A DNA stretch of 64,000 bases from Anabaena subtropica FACHB-260 (GTDB lineage Bacteria; Cyanobacteriota; Cyanobacteriia; Cyanobacteriales; Nostocaceae). Position numbers and translations under genes: made by a program. Shown here in pieces: positions 25,283 to 36,160 of this stretch (position 1 is its first letter; each line of letters begins with the position of its first letter). The notes beneath the pieces are model-generated. The model was given only the letters and a program-made list of their open reading frames with translations. It ran no database searches and was not told where the DNA came from. The stretch lies in assembly GCF_014697105.1 (NCBI RefSeq), contig NZ_JACJRF010000022.1, forward strand, positions 1 to 64,000, in the 5' to 3' direction.

Positions 25283-27016
25283 TTAGGGTTTTCCCTGCCA
25301 ATCTTTGATATTCCAAGTATCGGTATCCCAAGGAGTCAAATTCACACCAATTAATCTATTGCTCACACCATTGACATCAGCACGAGCAATAAAAGGAATT
25401 ATTGCTACATCTTTAATTAGCAAATCATTCATTTGAATAAATAATTGTCGGCGTTTTTCCGGATTTAATTCGGCGTTGGACTGTTGCCAAAGTTTGTCAT
25501 ATTCAGGATTGCAGTAACGTGAATAATTAGGCTTTGACCAATTATTGCTTTTCTGGGTAATTTCCTCACAGGTGAATCCCTTCATATAAGCACCAGGGTC
25601 TATGTTGGCATTACCCGTACTAAACATTTGTAAATCAGCCTGAAAGCGGTTAAGTGCATCTGGATTAGATGGATCTCCAGAGAAAAAGATGCTACCATCA
25701 ATACTTTTGAGTTCTATCCCCACACCAATAGATGTCAGTCCTTGTTTAATAATTTCCTGAGTTTTTTGTCGCAATGGATTGACAGATGTCTGAAATAAAA
25801 CGTTCATTTCTACGCCATTTTTATCTCGGATGCCATTGCCATTAGTGTCTTTCCATCCAGCTTCATCTAATAAATCAGCAGCTTTTTTAAGATTAAATTC
25901 GTATTTAGTATTGGGCGAATTATAAATATTTGGTGCTACTAAAATATTAGCCGCAGGACGACCACTAGACCCGTATAGTTGTTGATTAATTGTGTCCCGA
26001 TCAATTGCGTAGTTAAATGCTTGACGCACTCTGATGTCTTGGAAAAAAGGATGGGGAAATTCCAAGCTAGAGCGTTCACCGTCTTTGGTTTGTTTGTTAG
26101 GGTCGGTATGATTAATAACAATCCGTTCTAAAAAAGAACCGAAACTAATATCTAATCTCCCTTTCCCTGCTGCTTCTAGTTGCTTCAAAACAGGAGCTTC
26201 CACTTGCAGGTTCCAAGCGTAGTCTACATCTCCAGTTTGCAGCACGGCTCTAGCGGCTGAGGTTGCATCACCGCCACCTTTAAGTTCTACTCGCTTAAAG
26301 AATGGTTTATTAGCTTCGCGGAAGGAAGAATTAGCTTCATAGATAATGATGTCGCCGGGTTTAAATTCCACGACTCGGTAAGGGCCTGTACCCACAGGTA
26401 TTAAATTAGCTGGAGCCTCCCTAGCGTTGCTACCGTTAAATTTAGCAAAAATGTGACGGGGGAGAATCATCCCGTTTAAGCCAACGAAAGGTAGTGACCA
26501 AGCCGGGTTAGGACTCTGGAAATTAATTTTAACGGTGTGGTCATCAATGGCTTCGACGCTGGAAATACCTTTATAATCAGCAGATGTGGTAGCTCCAACA
26601 GTCGAATTTGAGAGAAATTGGTAAGTAAATACCACATCCGCAGCCGTAAAAGGTTGACCATCAGACCATTTCACTCCTTGTTTCAGCTTCCAGGTAACTG
26701 ATTTACCATCTTTAGCAATACCACCATTTTCTTGGGTGGGGATTTCTGTGGCTAGAAACAGAACTAATTTACCGTCTTTATCGTGGCTGGCCAGAGGTTC
26801 ATAAACGATCCGACTGGCTTCAAAATCCTTGGTTCCTTGGGCTAAGTGAGGATTGAGAATAGTTGGTGCTTGCCAATAAAGTAGGCGTAAGGTGTCGGCA
26901 GCAGTGGCAGTTGTGGGAGATTGAGCCTGTGGGGAAGAACAAGCAGCTAGTAAAAAGATGTTAAGTAACGACCAAGCAAAAATTTGACCCTGAAAAAACC
27001 GAGCAAAGATGGTCAT
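25283..27016 (-). CDS. Peptide ABC transporter substrate-binding lipoprotein (SBP family 5)
   Basis: 577-residue periplasmic binding protein of the OppA/DppA type. Signal peptide with lipobox LLAAC (cysteine about residue 26), then family-5 features: ILNPHLAQGTKDFEASRIVYEPL, GVKWSDGQPFTAADVVFTY, PVGTGPYRVVEFKPGD and VRQAFNYAIDRDTIN. It should deliver oligopeptides (or a similar solute) to an ABC permease, but no permease or ATPase gene is nearby. It lies 36 nt downstream of the giant poly-HAMP kinase on the same strand, so the two are probably co-transcribed and it could act in sensing. Confidence 0.92.
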   Translation of the reverse strand: MTIFARFFQGQIFAWSLLNIFLLAACSSPQAQSPTTATAADTLRLLYWQAPTILNPHLAQGTKDFEASRIVYEPLASHDKDGKLVLFLATEIPTQENGGIAKDGKSVTWKLKQGVKWSDGQPFTAADVVFTYQFLSNSTVGATTSADYKGISSVEAIDDHTVKINFQSPNPAWSLPFVGLNGMILPRHIFAKFNGSNAREAPANLIPVGTGPYRVVEFKPGDIIIYEANSSFREANKPFFKRVELKGGGDATSAARAVLQTGDVDYAWNLQVEAPVLKQLEAAGKGRLDISFGSFLERIVINHTDPNKQTKDGERSSLEFPHPFFQDIRVRQAFNYAIDRDTINQQLYGSSGRPAANILVAPNIYNSPNTKYEFNLKKAADLLDEAGWKDTNGNGIRDKNGVEMNVLFQTSVNPLRQKTQEIIKQGLTSIGVGIELKSIDGSIFFSGDPSNPDALNRFQADLQMFSTGNANIDPGAYMKGFTCEEITQKSNNWSKPNYSRYCNPEYDKLWQQSNAELNPEKRRQLFIQMNDLLIKDVAIIPFIARADVNGVSNRLIGVNLTPWDTDTWNIKDWQGKP

Positions 27017-27052
27017 GTTGGATGTTCTATGGATGTTGATTGATTGTGCAAC

Positions 27053-30000
27053 TTACTTATATAGCCAAACTCGTAAGAGAGACAGGAGTTGTTCTGTATC
27101 TACAGGTTTAGCGATGTAGTCAGATGCGCCGGCGGCAATGCACTGATCGCGATCGCCTTGCATGGCTTTAGCTGTGAGGGCGATAATCGGCAAGGACTTA
27201 AATGGTTCTTTTTGGCGAATTAGTCGCATGGTTTCGTAACCATCCATTTCTGGCATCATCACATCCATTAATACCACATCAATATCTTGTGTATTTTCTA
27301 ACAAACTAATCCCTTCCCTACCGTTTTCGGCGTAGATGACCAGCATTTGGTAGCTTTCTAGCATACTGGTGAGGGCGAAAATGTTGCGGACATCATCATC
27401 GACAATCAGCACTTTTTTACCAACCAAGGAATAATCTTGAGAATGGAGTTGTTCTAAGATTTCGCGTTTGGGTGCGGGTAAGTTTGCCTGGACGCGGTGG
27501 AGGAACAATGCAGTTTCATCAAGGAGACGTTCGGGCGATCGCACATCTTTGAGGATAATTGTCTCAGCGATGCGTCTGAGTTCTGTTTCTTGGGTTTTAC
27601 TGATTTCTCTGCCGGTATAAACAATGATTGGTAAAGTCGCGCCGTTGGTTTCTTGCTTAATCTGCTCGATTAGTTCAAAGCCTGTCATATCGGGTAAACC
27701 TAAATCGAGGACTAGGCAATCAAACTGCTGGTTGCGAATGGCTGTGAGGGCAGCTGCACCAGTACCTACTGACACGGTTGCCACATCGCTATTACCAATG
27801 AGTTCCACAATGCTTTGGCGTTGTAGTTCATCATCTTCGACTACTAGTAAATTCTTCACTCGCCGTTCCACGAAACCGCGAATTTTGTCTAGGGCTGCGG
27901 ATATGGCTTCACTGGTGACTGGTTTTTGTAGATAAGCGATCGCACCTAATTGTAAACCCCGTTGCCGTCCTTCCTCAACGGTCATGATGTGTATGGGAAT
28001 ATGGCGGGTTGTCGGGTCATGTTTGAGGCGGTCTAGGACTGTCCAACCGTCCATTTCTGGTAGGCGGATATCTAGTAAAATCGCCATTGGCAGGAAGTCC
28101 TTAGCCAGTTTTAGACCGGCTGTACCAGTTTGGGCTGTGAGTACCTGAAACCCATGTTGCCGTGCCATGTCTACTAAGATGCGGGCAAAATTAACGTCAT
28201 CTTCAATAATCAGCAGGACGTTATTATCTTCTGATGTATCGGTAATAAGGGCGCGATCGTCAATTATGAGTGGGCTTGTCCTGACCGCAGTCGAAGGGGA
28301 GTTGGGAGTTGGGAGTTGGGAGTGGGAGTATTGGGGTAGGTAGAAGGTGAATGTGCTACCTTGATCGGGATTGCTTATAAGTTTAATTTCGCCACCCAAG
28401 AGGTGAGCGATTTCTCGGCTAATAGACAAGCCTAGTCCTGTACCGCCATATTTGCGGCTGGTTGTGCCGTCGGCTTGCTGGAATGCTTCAAAGATAATCT
28501 TTTGTTTGTTGGGAGCGATGCCAATACCTGTATCACTAACGGCAAATGCAATCACACTCTCAGCGCGGGTTAAGGTTTTTTGGCTGGGACTCCATCCTTG
28601 CTTGGCTACCTCAATCTGTAGGCGGACTTCTCCTCGTTCTGTAAATTTAAAAGCGTTGGAGAGGAGATTTTTCAGCACCTGTTGTAGGCGCTTGATGTCA
28701 GTATTAACGTTAGTTGGTAACTCAGGTGCTAAGTCAACTGCAAAAGCCAGTCCTTTATTTTGCGCCACTTGTCCAAAACTGCGTTCAATTTGTTCAGCCA
28801 ATTCATCCAACGCCATTGGGGTTGTATGAATTGACATAGTACCCGATTCGATTTTGGCAAGATCCAAAATGTCGTTGATTAATGCCAATAGTTCATTGCC
28901 GGCTGAGTAAATTGTTTGACTATATTCGACTTGCTTCGCCGTCAGGTTGCCATTGACGTTATCTGTCAACAATTTCGCCAAAATCAACAAGCTATTGAGG
29001 GGTGTCCGCAGTTCGTGGGACATATTAGCCAAAAACTCAGATTTATATCGGGATGAAAGAGCTAGTTGTTCGGCTTTCTCTTCTAAAGACCTTCTTGCTT
29101 GCTCAATTTCTCGATTTTTCCGCTCTACTTCTTTTTTCTGTAGGGCTAACAATTCTGCCTTTTCTTCTAGTTCGGCGTTGGTTTGCTGTAACTCATCTTG
29201 CTGTCCCCGTAATAAATCTTCGGAAGCTTTGAGTGATTGGGCTTGTTGTTCTAGACGCTTGTTGGTTTCCCGCAGTTCATCTTGCTGGGTTTGTAGTTCC
29301 TCCGCTAGAGATTGGGATTGCTTGAGTAATTCTTCAGTACGCATCGAGGCGGCGATGGTGTTGAGGACGATCGCAATACTTTCGGTGAGTTGGTCGAAGA
29401 ATGTTAAATGAATCTCGCTAAAGCGGCGGAAGGAGGCTAATTCAATTACGGCTGTGACTTGACCTTCAAAGAGAACAGGTAACACCACTGCATTTAAGGG
29501 AGTGGCTTCTCCTAAACCAGAGGTAATTTTGACATAATCACTCGGTACTTCCGTTAACAAAATCCGTTCTTTTTCTAAGGCGCATTGTCCAACCAAACCT
29601 TCACCTAATTGGAAGCGGTTAGCTAGATGTTTGCGTTCGCGGTAAGCGTAGCTGCTAAGTAGTTGGAGGTAGTTTTGATGTTCTGCGGCTTCCATTAAGT
29701 AGAATACGCCGTGTTGTGCGCCTACTAAGGGTGCTAGTTCTGAGAGAATTAATTTAGATACGGTTTCTAAGTCGCGCTGACCTTGCAGCATTCGGGTAAA
29801 TTTGGCAAGGTTGGTCTTCAACCAGTCTTGCTCGGTATTTTTCTGGGTTGTTTCCCGGAGATTGGCAATCATCTGGTTGATGTTGTCTTTGAGGATTGCC
29901 ACTTCACCCAGGGCTTCTACAGAGATGGAACGGGTTAAATCGCCCTTGGTGACTGCTGTTGCTACTTCGGCGATCGCTCTTAATTGGGTGGTCAGTGTAG

Positions 30001-32800
30001 CCGCTAGTTCGTTCACGTTGTCGGTCAAATCTTTCCAAGTCCCAGCCGCACCCGGAACCCTGGCTTGACCGCCTAATTTTCCTTCAATCCCTACTTCCCG
30101 CGCTACTGTTGTCACCTGATTGGCAAAGGTGGCTAGGGTATCAATCATTTCGTTGATGGTTTCTGCCAAGGTTTCGATTTCACCTTTGGCATCTAACATC
30201 AGTTTGCGCTTCAAGTCACCATTCGCCACCGCCGTCACAACTCTGGCAATTCCCCGCACCTGGGCTGTCAAGTTCCCCGCCATCGAGTTGACATTATCAG
30301 TCAAATCCTTCCACGTCCCCGCCACGCCTTGCACCACAGCTTGACCGCCTAATTTCCCCTCGGTTCCCACCTCCCGCGCTACCCGTGTGACTTCCGAGGC
30401 GAAGGAACTGAGTTGATCCACCATTGTATTGATGGTGTTCTTCAAGTCGAGAATTTCCCCTTTCACATCGACGGTGATTTTTTTCGACAGGTCGCCATTT
30501 GCTACCGCCTTTGTCACTTCTGCAATATTCCGCACCTGGGCTGTGAGGTTTCCGGCCATGGAGTTGACGTTATCAGTCAAATCTTTCCACGTACCGCCCA
30601 CACCCCGGACATAAGCTTGCACCCCCAGTTTTCCCTCGGTTCCCACCTCCCGCGCTACCCGCGTGACTTCTGAGGCGAAGGAGTTGAGTTGATCTACCAT
30701 TGTATTGATGGTGTTTTTCAACTCCAATATTTCCCCCTTGACATCAACGGTGATTTTCTTCGACAAGTCGCCATTAGCCACAGCCGTTGTCACCTCGGCA
30801 ATGTTCCGCACCTGTGCTGTTAAACTACCCGCCATGAAGTTCACACTGTCGGTCAAGTCTTTCCACGTCCCCGCCACGCCTTTGACTTCTGCTTGTACCC
30901 CTAATTTTCCTTCGGTTCCCACCTCCCGCGCTACCCGCGTGACTTCTGAGGCAAAAGAGTTGAGTTGATCCACCATTGTATTGACGGTGTTTTTCAACTC
31001 TAATATTTCCCCCTTGACATCAACCGATATTTTCTTCGACAGGTCGCCATTAGCCACCGCCGTTGTCACCGCCGCAATGTTCCGCACCTGTGCTGTTAAG
31101 CTACCCGCCATGAAGTTGACGCTGTCGGTCAAGTCCTTCCATGTCCCCGCCACACCCTTGACATCAGCTTGTACGCCTAACTTTCCTTCACTACCTACTT
31201 CCCGCGCCACCCTAGTTACTTCCGATGCAAAGGAGTTGAGTTGATCCACCATGATATTGATGGTGTTTTTCAACTCCAATATTTCTCCATTGACTTGTAC
31301 CGTAATTTTTTTGGATAAATCACCGTTGGCGATCGCTGTTGCCACCTCGGCAATATTTCTGACTTGGTCGGTGAGGTTCCCTGCCATCATATTCACCGCA
31401 CCAGTCAAGTCCTTCCATGTACCAGCAACGCCTTTAACTTCTGCTTGTACTCCCAGTTTTCCTTCGGTTCCCACCTCCCGCGCCACCCGTGTGACTTCTG
31501 AGGCAAAGGAACTGAGTTGATCCACCATTGTATTGATGGTGTTTTTCAGTTCCAGAATCTCACCTTTGACATCAACAGTAATTTTTTTCGACAAGTCACC
31601 AGTGGCTACGGCTGTTGTCACTTCCGCAATATTGCGTACTTGGGCTGTTAAGCTACCCGCCATGAAGTTCACGCTGTCGGTCAAGTCTTTCCACGTCCCC
31701 GCTACGCCTCTGACTTCTGCTTGACCGCCTAATTTCCCTTCTGCACCCACCTCACGGGCTACCCTTGTAACTTCTGATGCAAAGGAGTTGAGTTGATCCA
31801 CCATGATATTGACGGTGTTTTTCAGTTCCAGAATCTCACCTTTGACATCAACAGTGATTTTTTTCGATAAGTCGCCAGTGGCTACGGCTGTTGTCACTTC
31901 CGCAATATTACGTACTTGGGCTGTCAAATTCCCTGCCATCAAGTTGACATTATCGGTTAAGTCCTTCCAAGTACCCGCGACTCCTCGCACTTCCGCTTGT
32001 ACGCCTAACTTCCCTTCCGTTCCTACTTCCCGCGCAACTCTGGTAACTTCTGAGGCAAAGGAGTTGAGTTGATCCACCATTGTGTTAACGGTGTTTTTCA
32101 GTTCCAGGATTTCACCTTTTACATCAACGGTGATTTTTTTGGATAAGTCGCCGTTAGCGATCGCTGTAGCAACTTCGGCAATGTTCCGCACTTGTCCGGT
32201 GAGGTTCCCCGCCATTAGGTTGACGTTATCGGTTAAGTCTTTCCAAGTCCCTGCAACTCCTTGGACTTCAGCCTGCACGCCTAGTTTTCCCTCGGTTCCC
32301 ACTTCTCTGGCAACTCGCGTCACCTCACCAGCAAAGGAACTCAGCCTTGTCACCATCGTATTCACAATGTTGGCTGTTTGGAAAAATTCTCCTTTGAGGG
32401 GTCTGCCTTCAATTTCTGTAGCGATCGTTTGAGATAAGTCACCATTGGCTACAGCCCGAATTACCCGCGTAGTTTCTGCCGTCGGCTGGACTAAATCTGT
32501 AATGAGAGTATTGACAGAAGTAACACAATCTGACCATGAACCGCGAACATTTTCCAGAGAAGCACGTTCAGTAATTTTGCCTTCTTTCCCGACAACATTG
32601 CTAATTCGCTTTAACTCTGCTGCCATGCGTTCATTTTGGTCAATAATATCGTTAAGCGTATCTGCAACTTTTCCGGCTATACCTGCTTGGTCTATGGGCA
32701 TCCGAGCCGAGAAATCTCCCTTTTTTACAGCATTTAAGGTATTTAATAGCTGTTTTAAGTCGATTTGTTCGCTTTCTCTAGTTAGATCTTCGGTTGCCAT
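27053..32800 (-). CDS. Soluble poly-HAMP hybrid histidine kinase with three receiver domains
   Basis: 1915-residue cytoplasmic kinase with no membrane segment. Order: about 985 residues of HAMP units with a 92-residue period (11 G-D-L/F signatures such as [15 protein letters not shown], alternating with [13 protein letters not shown]); GAF at about 1010-1150; coiled coil at 1150-1245; HisKA with phospho-His about 1262 ([13 protein letters not shown]); HATPase about 1365-1475 ([20 protein letters not shown]); receivers with Asp near 1577 ([11 protein letters not shown]), 1700 ([10 protein letters not shown]) and 1845 ([10 protein letters not shown]). Resembles HAMP-array kinases such as fungal group III enzymes in layout. 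A repeat-derived linker separates HATPase and the first receiver. First gene of a unit with the lipoprotein. Confidence 0.95.
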   Translation of the reverse strand: MATEDLTRESEQIDLKQLLNTLNAVKKGDFSARMPIDQAGIAGKVADTLNDIIDQNERMAAELKRISNVVGKEGKITERASLENVRGSWSDCVTSVNTLITDLVQPTAETTRVIRAVANGDLSQTIATEIEGRPLKGEFFQTANIVNTMVTRLSSFAGEVTRVAREVGTEGKLGVQAEVQGVAGTWKDLTDNVNLMAGNLTGQVRNIAEVATAIANGDLSKKITVDVKGEILELKNTVNTMVDQLNSFASEVTRVAREVGTEGKLGVQAEVRGVAGTWKDLTDNVNLMAGNLTAQVRNIAEVTTAVATGDLSKKITVDVKGEILELKNTVNIMVDQLNSFASEVTRVAREVGAEGKLGGQAEVRGVAGTWKDLTDSVNFMAGSLTAQVRNIAEVTTAVATGDLSKKITVDVKGEILELKNTINTMVDQLSSFASEVTRVAREVGTEGKLGVQAEVKGVAGTWKDLTGAVNMMAGNLTDQVRNIAEVATAIANGDLSKKITVQVNGEILELKNTINIMVDQLNSFASEVTRVAREVGSEGKLGVQADVKGVAGTWKDLTDSVNFMAGSLTAQVRNIAAVTTAVANGDLSKKISVDVKGEILELKNTVNTMVDQLNSFASEVTRVAREVGTEGKLGVQAEVKGVAGTWKDLTDSVNFMAGSLTAQVRNIAEVTTAVANGDLSKKITVDVKGEILELKNTINTMVDQLNSFASEVTRVAREVGTEGKLGVQAYVRGVGGTWKDLTDNVNSMAGNLTAQVRNIAEVTKAVANGDLSKKITVDVKGEILDLKNTINTMVDQLSSFASEVTRVAREVGTEGKLGGQAVVQGVAGTWKDLTDNVNSMAGNLTAQVRGIARVVTAVANGDLKRKLMLDAKGEIETLAETINEMIDTLATFANQVTTVAREVGIEGKLGGQARVPGAAGTWKDLTDNVNELAATLTTQLRAIAEVATAVTKGDLTRSISVEALGEVAILKDNINQMIANLRETTQKNTEQDWLKTNLAKFTRMLQGQRDLETVSKLILSELAPLVGAQHGVFYLMEAAEHQNYLQLLSSYAYRERKHLANRFQLGEGLVGQCALEKERILLTEVPSDYVKITSGLGEATPLNAVVLPVLFEGQVTAVIELASFRRFSEIHLTFFDQLTESIAIVLNTIAASMRTEELLKQSQSLAEELQTQQDELRETNKRLEQQAQSLKASEDLLRGQQDELQQTNAELEEKAELLALQKKEVERKNREIEQARRSLEEKAEQLALSSRYKSEFLANMSHELRTPLNSLLILAKLLTDNVNGNLTAKQVEYSQTIYSAGNELLALINDILDLAKIESGTMSIHTTPMALDELAEQIERSFGQVAQNKGLAFAVDLAPELPTNVNTDIKRLQQVLKNLLSNAFKFTERGEVRLQIEVAKQGWSPSQKTLTRAESVIAFAVSDTGIGIAPNKQKIIFEAFQQADGTTSRKYGGTGLGLSISREIAHLLGGEIKLISNPDQGSTFTFYLPQYSHSQLPTPNSPSTAVRTSPLIIDDRALITDTSEDNNVLLIIEDDVNFARILVDMARQHGFQVLTAQTGTAGLKLAKDFLPMAILLDIRLPEMDGWTVLDRLKHDPTTRHIPIHIMTVEEGRQRGLQLGAIAYLQKPVTSEAISAALDKIRGFVERRVKNLLVVEDDELQRQSIVELIGNSDVATVSVGTGAAALTAIRNQQFDCLVLDLGLPDMTGFELIEQIKQETNGATLPIIVYTGREISKTQETELRRIAETIILKDVRSPERLLDETALFLHRVQANLPAPKREILEQLHSQDYSLVGKKVLIVDDDVRNIFALTSMLESYQMLVIYAENGREGISLLENTQDIDVVLMDVMMPEMDGYETMRLIRQKEPFKSLPIIALTAKAMQGDRDQCIAAGASDYIAKPVDTEQLLSLLRVWLYK
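28275..28335. repeat. Repeat inserted in frame in the kinase linker
   Basis: A CTTGTCCTGACCGCAGTCGAAG-type segment and tandem GGGAGTT heptamers, coding for [16 protein letters not shown] between the HATPase and first receiver domain. Confidence 0.7.
30030..32340. repeat. 276-bp direct repeats coding for HAMP units
   Basis: At least eight highly similar 276-bp (92-codon) units in the kinase gene, with long identical stretches between neighbours; a substrate for unequal recombination. Confidence 0.9.
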
Positions 32801-33248
32801 AGTCTAGCCTTTCAATAATTGCAGTGTTTTTTTACTCTCATAAATATTTGAGAGTAATGTGAGGTGAAAATTTTGTCCTACTTCACCTTCAGGATGACTT
32901 AATCCCATGCCCATGCTAGATAAAAAATGCGATCGCTAACAACTTTCACAACACAAGTTTGGAAAAGGGAGTGAGGGAAAGACGTTTTTATCTGTGGTTG
33001 TGGGTTTTTCCGGTGATTGACTGACTGGAAAATATTTTGTGCCTTATTGGTAAGAAATATTGAACCACAGGGAACAGAGAGAAGACACATAGAGAAAAAT
33101 GGTTTTTTTATCACAGTTACTTAGCAAATCATAGCCGCTATTTAGTCTCTGGAGAGGTTGCTAGTAAAGTTTTTTCGATATCTCCAAAATAATAGTTTTA
33201 TTACCTACTACCTATGACATATATATTTTGATATAGAAAATTTGACTA

Positions 33249-33386
33249 GGGAACACCAAAAAATAAATTATTCCAAATTGGCGGTTAGTAGGTAGGGTGC
33301 GTCAGTATGAAGATTTTCTTGGTACAGCTAGGTTTTTTGGCACTGACGCACCTTACATTTTGGGTATTTTTTTATCTGGAAGTCCC
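33249..33386. repeat. 138-bp direct repeat with internal palindrome, copy 1
   Basis: Identical to 33405-33542 except one T/C difference at 33353. Contains inverted arms GTAGGGTGCGTCAGT / ACTGACGCACCTTAC about 40 nt apart. MITE-like. Confidence 0.85.
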
Positions 33387-33404
33387 CTATAGGATTCATC
33401 CTTG

Positions 33405-33542
33405 GGGAACACCAAAAAATAAATTATTCCAAATTGGCGGTTAGTAGGTAGGGTGCGTCAGTATGAAGATTTTCTTGGTACAGCTAGGTTTTTTGGCACT
33501 GACGCACCCTACATTTTGGGTATTTTTTTATCTGGAAGTCCC
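33405..33542. repeat. 138-bp direct repeat with internal palindrome, copy 2
   Basis: Second copy, 156 bp from the first; here the 15-bp arms GTAGGGTGCGTCAGT / ACTGACGCACCCTAC are perfect. Confidence 0.85.
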
Positions 33543-33555
33543 TAACTGCCTACTA

Positions 33556-35145
33556 TTAAGCGATGTGTAACACTTTTCGTAATAGTGCTTGGTCTTCTAA
33601 CTTCGCTTTTAATCGACCATTTTCGATATCTCGAATCCAACTTTGGCTTTTACCTGTAAGCTTTGCCAATTCACGTTGGGAGAGATTTAATGTTTTTCGA
33701 GCTTGCAAAATTTGCTCACCGACTAAATCACCTGCGGGTTTCAATTTTTGTCTAGTCTTCGCTGTTCGCCGTTGTTTTTTCTCGGATTCAGCGATTTGTC
33801 TTTCCCATTCTGGCGGCAATTCAAAGGATAAAATCCGCGCATTCATCAATAGATTCCATTTGCCACGAGGGCCGCTATCTGTGAGGCGGGTTTCACCACC
33901 AGCATCATTAATCCAAAACTCTAATGCTTCATCGGGATCTTCGGGAATATCTATCAATTTAGCCCATAAGGGTTGAATTGCTAGAGGATAGGTAATGGGG
34001 TCGAAAATAGGTTTAACGCCTAGATTATTGAGCATTTCTAAATCGTTTTCAAATGTTCGCAGTAGACGTTTGCGTTCTTCTCGATGTCTAGCGGCAAGAG
34101 AAACTTTTTCTTGACCATAAGCAATGCGTAGTAAGGTAGGAACGGTGATGCGTTGTTCCTTACCCATTTTGGTTTTAAATAATAACCACAGCATTAGTCT
34201 GACGGCTCCTTCATGTTGCTGCCAGATACTCATGACTGTAGTTAACACGGTCTTCGGTAGGCTACCATATTGATAGAATGCGCGTCTTTCTTTGCATCCT
34301 TGTTTGTTTAAGAAATACTGACTCCATATCCCGGCTTTGACTTTAAAAGTTAGCCCAATGAGATATTTACAACCCAAATCATCTTCTTGAAAGTGGTGCT
34401 GAATACTTACTAAGTGCCACAAGCGGCTATTGGTGACTGAAAACCCCTTAACTTGTCCTTGCTGGGGCCAGTCCATAGATATCATAAGTGAGCAGGCTTG
34501 TTGCACCAGATTTTTCATTAAGGCTAGTTTGGCAGCTTTACTCAGGTCTTTGCGTTTCTCTAAGCCTAAATATTTTTCTAGCTGTCGTTCGTCGATAGCA
34601 AACTCTTGCTCCCAAGGTTTATCTAAGACTGTAGCGTGGGCAGCTAGAATTAAATGGATACAAGCGGCTCTAATATCAAAAGCCTCAATGGCTACCAAAT
34701 CTTTAGCCTTTTCATTGACTTGGAACGGGTCTTGGATGTGAAAAGCAATTCTACCTCGTCCTTGATTGACTAGTCGGCTGTAGCAGAGATAGCCTGCTTC
34801 GTCTGTTTCCCAATTCAGGGATGTACGTTGCGCTAGTACGTTGCAGGCTTCCCAAATTGCGATCGCCGATGCAAATGGGTTATTCTTCCCATTAGAAAAT
34901 AAGTCTGGGCTGGTAGCATCTCGCGGTTCTACTTTACATCTCCCCTTCTTCGCTTGCCACGGTATAGGAGACTTGGTTGGACAAGCTATTACACACTGGG
35001 GTTCAGGATAATAGCCCTCACAATTATTACAAAGAAAAGGATCTATCCAATATTCATCATCTTCTAGTTTGATCGCACCCGTAGGACATTGGGGACGGCA
35101 GTTGTCACATCCAACGCAACTGTTGTTAGGAATTGTATAAGGCAT
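33556..35145 (-). CDS. cnfR: CnfR/PatB, ferredoxin-domain transcriptional activator of nif genes
   Basis: 529-residue regulator needed in heterocystous cyanobacteria for nif expression and diazotrophic growth (PatB in Anabaena, CnfR in Leptolyngbya). N-terminal ferredoxin-like domain with CVGCDNCRPQCPTG and CNNCEGYYPEPQCVIACP, which can bind two 4Fe-4S clusters and sense oxygen; a long middle region; and an Xre-type helix-turn-helix at the C-terminus (LNLSQRELAKLTGKSQSWIRDIENGR). I start at MPYTIPNNSC (35145), preceded by GGAAGAAAG, because the cluster motif begins at once; the frame extends 14 codons further upstream. Divergent from fdxB across a 0.7-kb region. Confidence 0.93.
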   Translation of the reverse strand: MPYTIPNNSCVGCDNCRPQCPTGAIKLEDDEYWIDPFLCNNCEGYYPEPQCVIACPTKSPIPWQAKKGRCKVEPRDATSPDLFSNGKNNPFASAIAIWEACNVLAQRTSLNWETDEAGYLCYSRLVNQGRGRIAFHIQDPFQVNEKAKDLVAIEAFDIRAACIHLILAAHATVLDKPWEQEFAIDERQLEKYLGLEKRKDLSKAAKLALMKNLVQQACSLMISMDWPQQGQVKGFSVTNSRLWHLVSIQHHFQEDDLGCKYLIGLTFKVKAGIWSQYFLNKQGCKERRAFYQYGSLPKTVLTTVMSIWQQHEGAVRLMLWLLFKTKMGKEQRITVPTLLRIAYGQEKVSLAARHREERKRLLRTFENDLEMLNNLGVKPIFDPITYPLAIQPLWAKLIDIPEDPDEALEFWINDAGGETRLTDSGPRGKWNLLMNARILSFELPPEWERQIAESEKKQRRTAKTRQKLKPAGDLVGEQILQARKTLNLSQRELAKLTGKSQSWIRDIENGRLKAKLEDQALLRKVLHIA

Positions 35146-35866
35146 ATAACTTTCTTCCCACCCTAATCGTTGAGATGTTTGGCTCAAGTCTCCCCCTGGA
35201 TGTGTCCTATTGATTAATAACTAACTACTCAATTAGCTATTCAGCAAGAATACTTAATTCTTGCTGAAATAACTACTCACATCCATCTTGAGATTTTGCA
35301 TCCATTTGGAAGCTATGTCAGACTTTGAACTAGAGCCTAAAATTACTTCTTCATTCAATAAACATTTCATAGCTAGTTTTATAAATTTGTTCATAGTGAG
35401 CCTACAAATAGTTCTTAAGAATTTAAAAAATGCTTTGTTCACAAAGAGTTTTATTTGACCTTAAATCCTTAACCAAATTATTTTTGGTGAACATTTACAT
35501 TTATAAGAATCGTAATTAATTAACATTATTAATAATTCCATGTTTAATGCAAATTAATAATCTGCTACAAAAATTACACATTGAGTCATTAACATATCAC
35601 TAACTTCTTGAAAATGTTGATGATACTGTTGTTTATGAGTAAAACACACAAATGACATCCCATAAGTATTTTTGCTAATTTATTATTAATAATAAAATTT
35701 GTCATTTATTTATGAAACATCAATCTAGCTAGTAAATTGTATAAAGTCATGGAATTTTGATTCTTATAAATTAATCGATTAATAACAAAAGAAGTAGATA
35801 ATCTTAAGTTAAGATAATGATCAAAGCGCAAGGAAATTTATTGGCATAATCGCCAGGAGAAGATAC
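35146..35866. other. Divergent regulatory region cnfR / fdxB
   Basis: 721-bp AT-rich divergent region, expected to hold heterocyst-type promoters for both genes. No GTA-N8-TAC site seen. A minus-strand 62-codon GTG frame (35254-35442) lacks a ribosome-binding site. Confidence 0.5.
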
Positions 35867-36160
35867 ATGGCCGTACTCACAGGATTGACCTTTGGAGGCA
35901 ACACTTGGACACCTAAATTTGCCCAATCAATTGACAAAGACAAATGTATCGGTTGTGGCAGATGTATTAAAGTATGTGGTTATCCTGTGTTGGATTTGAA
36001 AGCACTTAATGAAGAAGGTGAATTTGTGGACGATGAAGAAGATGATGAAATCGAGCGTAAAGTAATGGTAGTTGCTCATCCAGAAAACTGTATTGGATGT
36101 CAAGCTTGTGCGCGGATTTGTCCTAAGAATTGCTACAGCCACGCCACTTTAGATAATTAA
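35867..36160 (+). CDS. fdxB: FdxB-type ferredoxin III (nif-specific)
   Basis: 97-residue bacterial-type ferredoxin with two Cx2Cx2Cx3C motifs ([12 protein letters not shown] and [15 protein letters not shown]), binding two 4Fe-4S clusters, separated by an acidic insert ([16 protein letters not shown]). The N-terminus [20 protein letters not shown] matches ferredoxin III of nitrogen fixers. It would carry electrons to nitrogenase or to FeMo-cofactor assembly. AGGAGA seven bases before the ATG supports the start. The divergent neighbour is cnfR and the next co-directional gene is coxB, as in the heterocyst-associated locus of Anabaena. Confidence 0.93.
   Translation: MAVLTGLTFGGNTWTPKFAQSIDKDKCIGCGRCIKVCGYPVLDLKALNEEGEFVDDEEDDEIERKVMVVAHPENCIGCQACARICPKNCYSHATLDN

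Larger units (their letters stand above)
32801..33555. other. Intergenic region kinase / cnfR with tandem repeat pair
   Basis: 755 bp lying upstream of the kinase gene and downstream of cnfR (both minus strand). Holds the kinase promoter, the 138-bp direct repeat pair (33249-33542) and a minus-strand 71-codon open frame without coding character. Confidence 0.5.

Noticed and set aside
29802-32807. Series of plus-strand frames of 60-120 codons opposite the HAMP array
   Set aside because: Antisense shadows that recur every 276 bp because of the repeats.
32899-33114. 71-codon minus-strand frame
   Set aside because: No ribosome-binding site or recognisable protein features.
33249-33542. CRISPR-like reading of the tandem 138-bp repeats
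   Set aside because: Only two long copies with an 18-bp gap and internal palindromes; a MITE-like duplication fits better.
35254-35442. 62-codon GTG frame upstream of cnfR
   Set aside because: No Shine-Dalgarno, AT-rich basic composition; more likely leader DNA.
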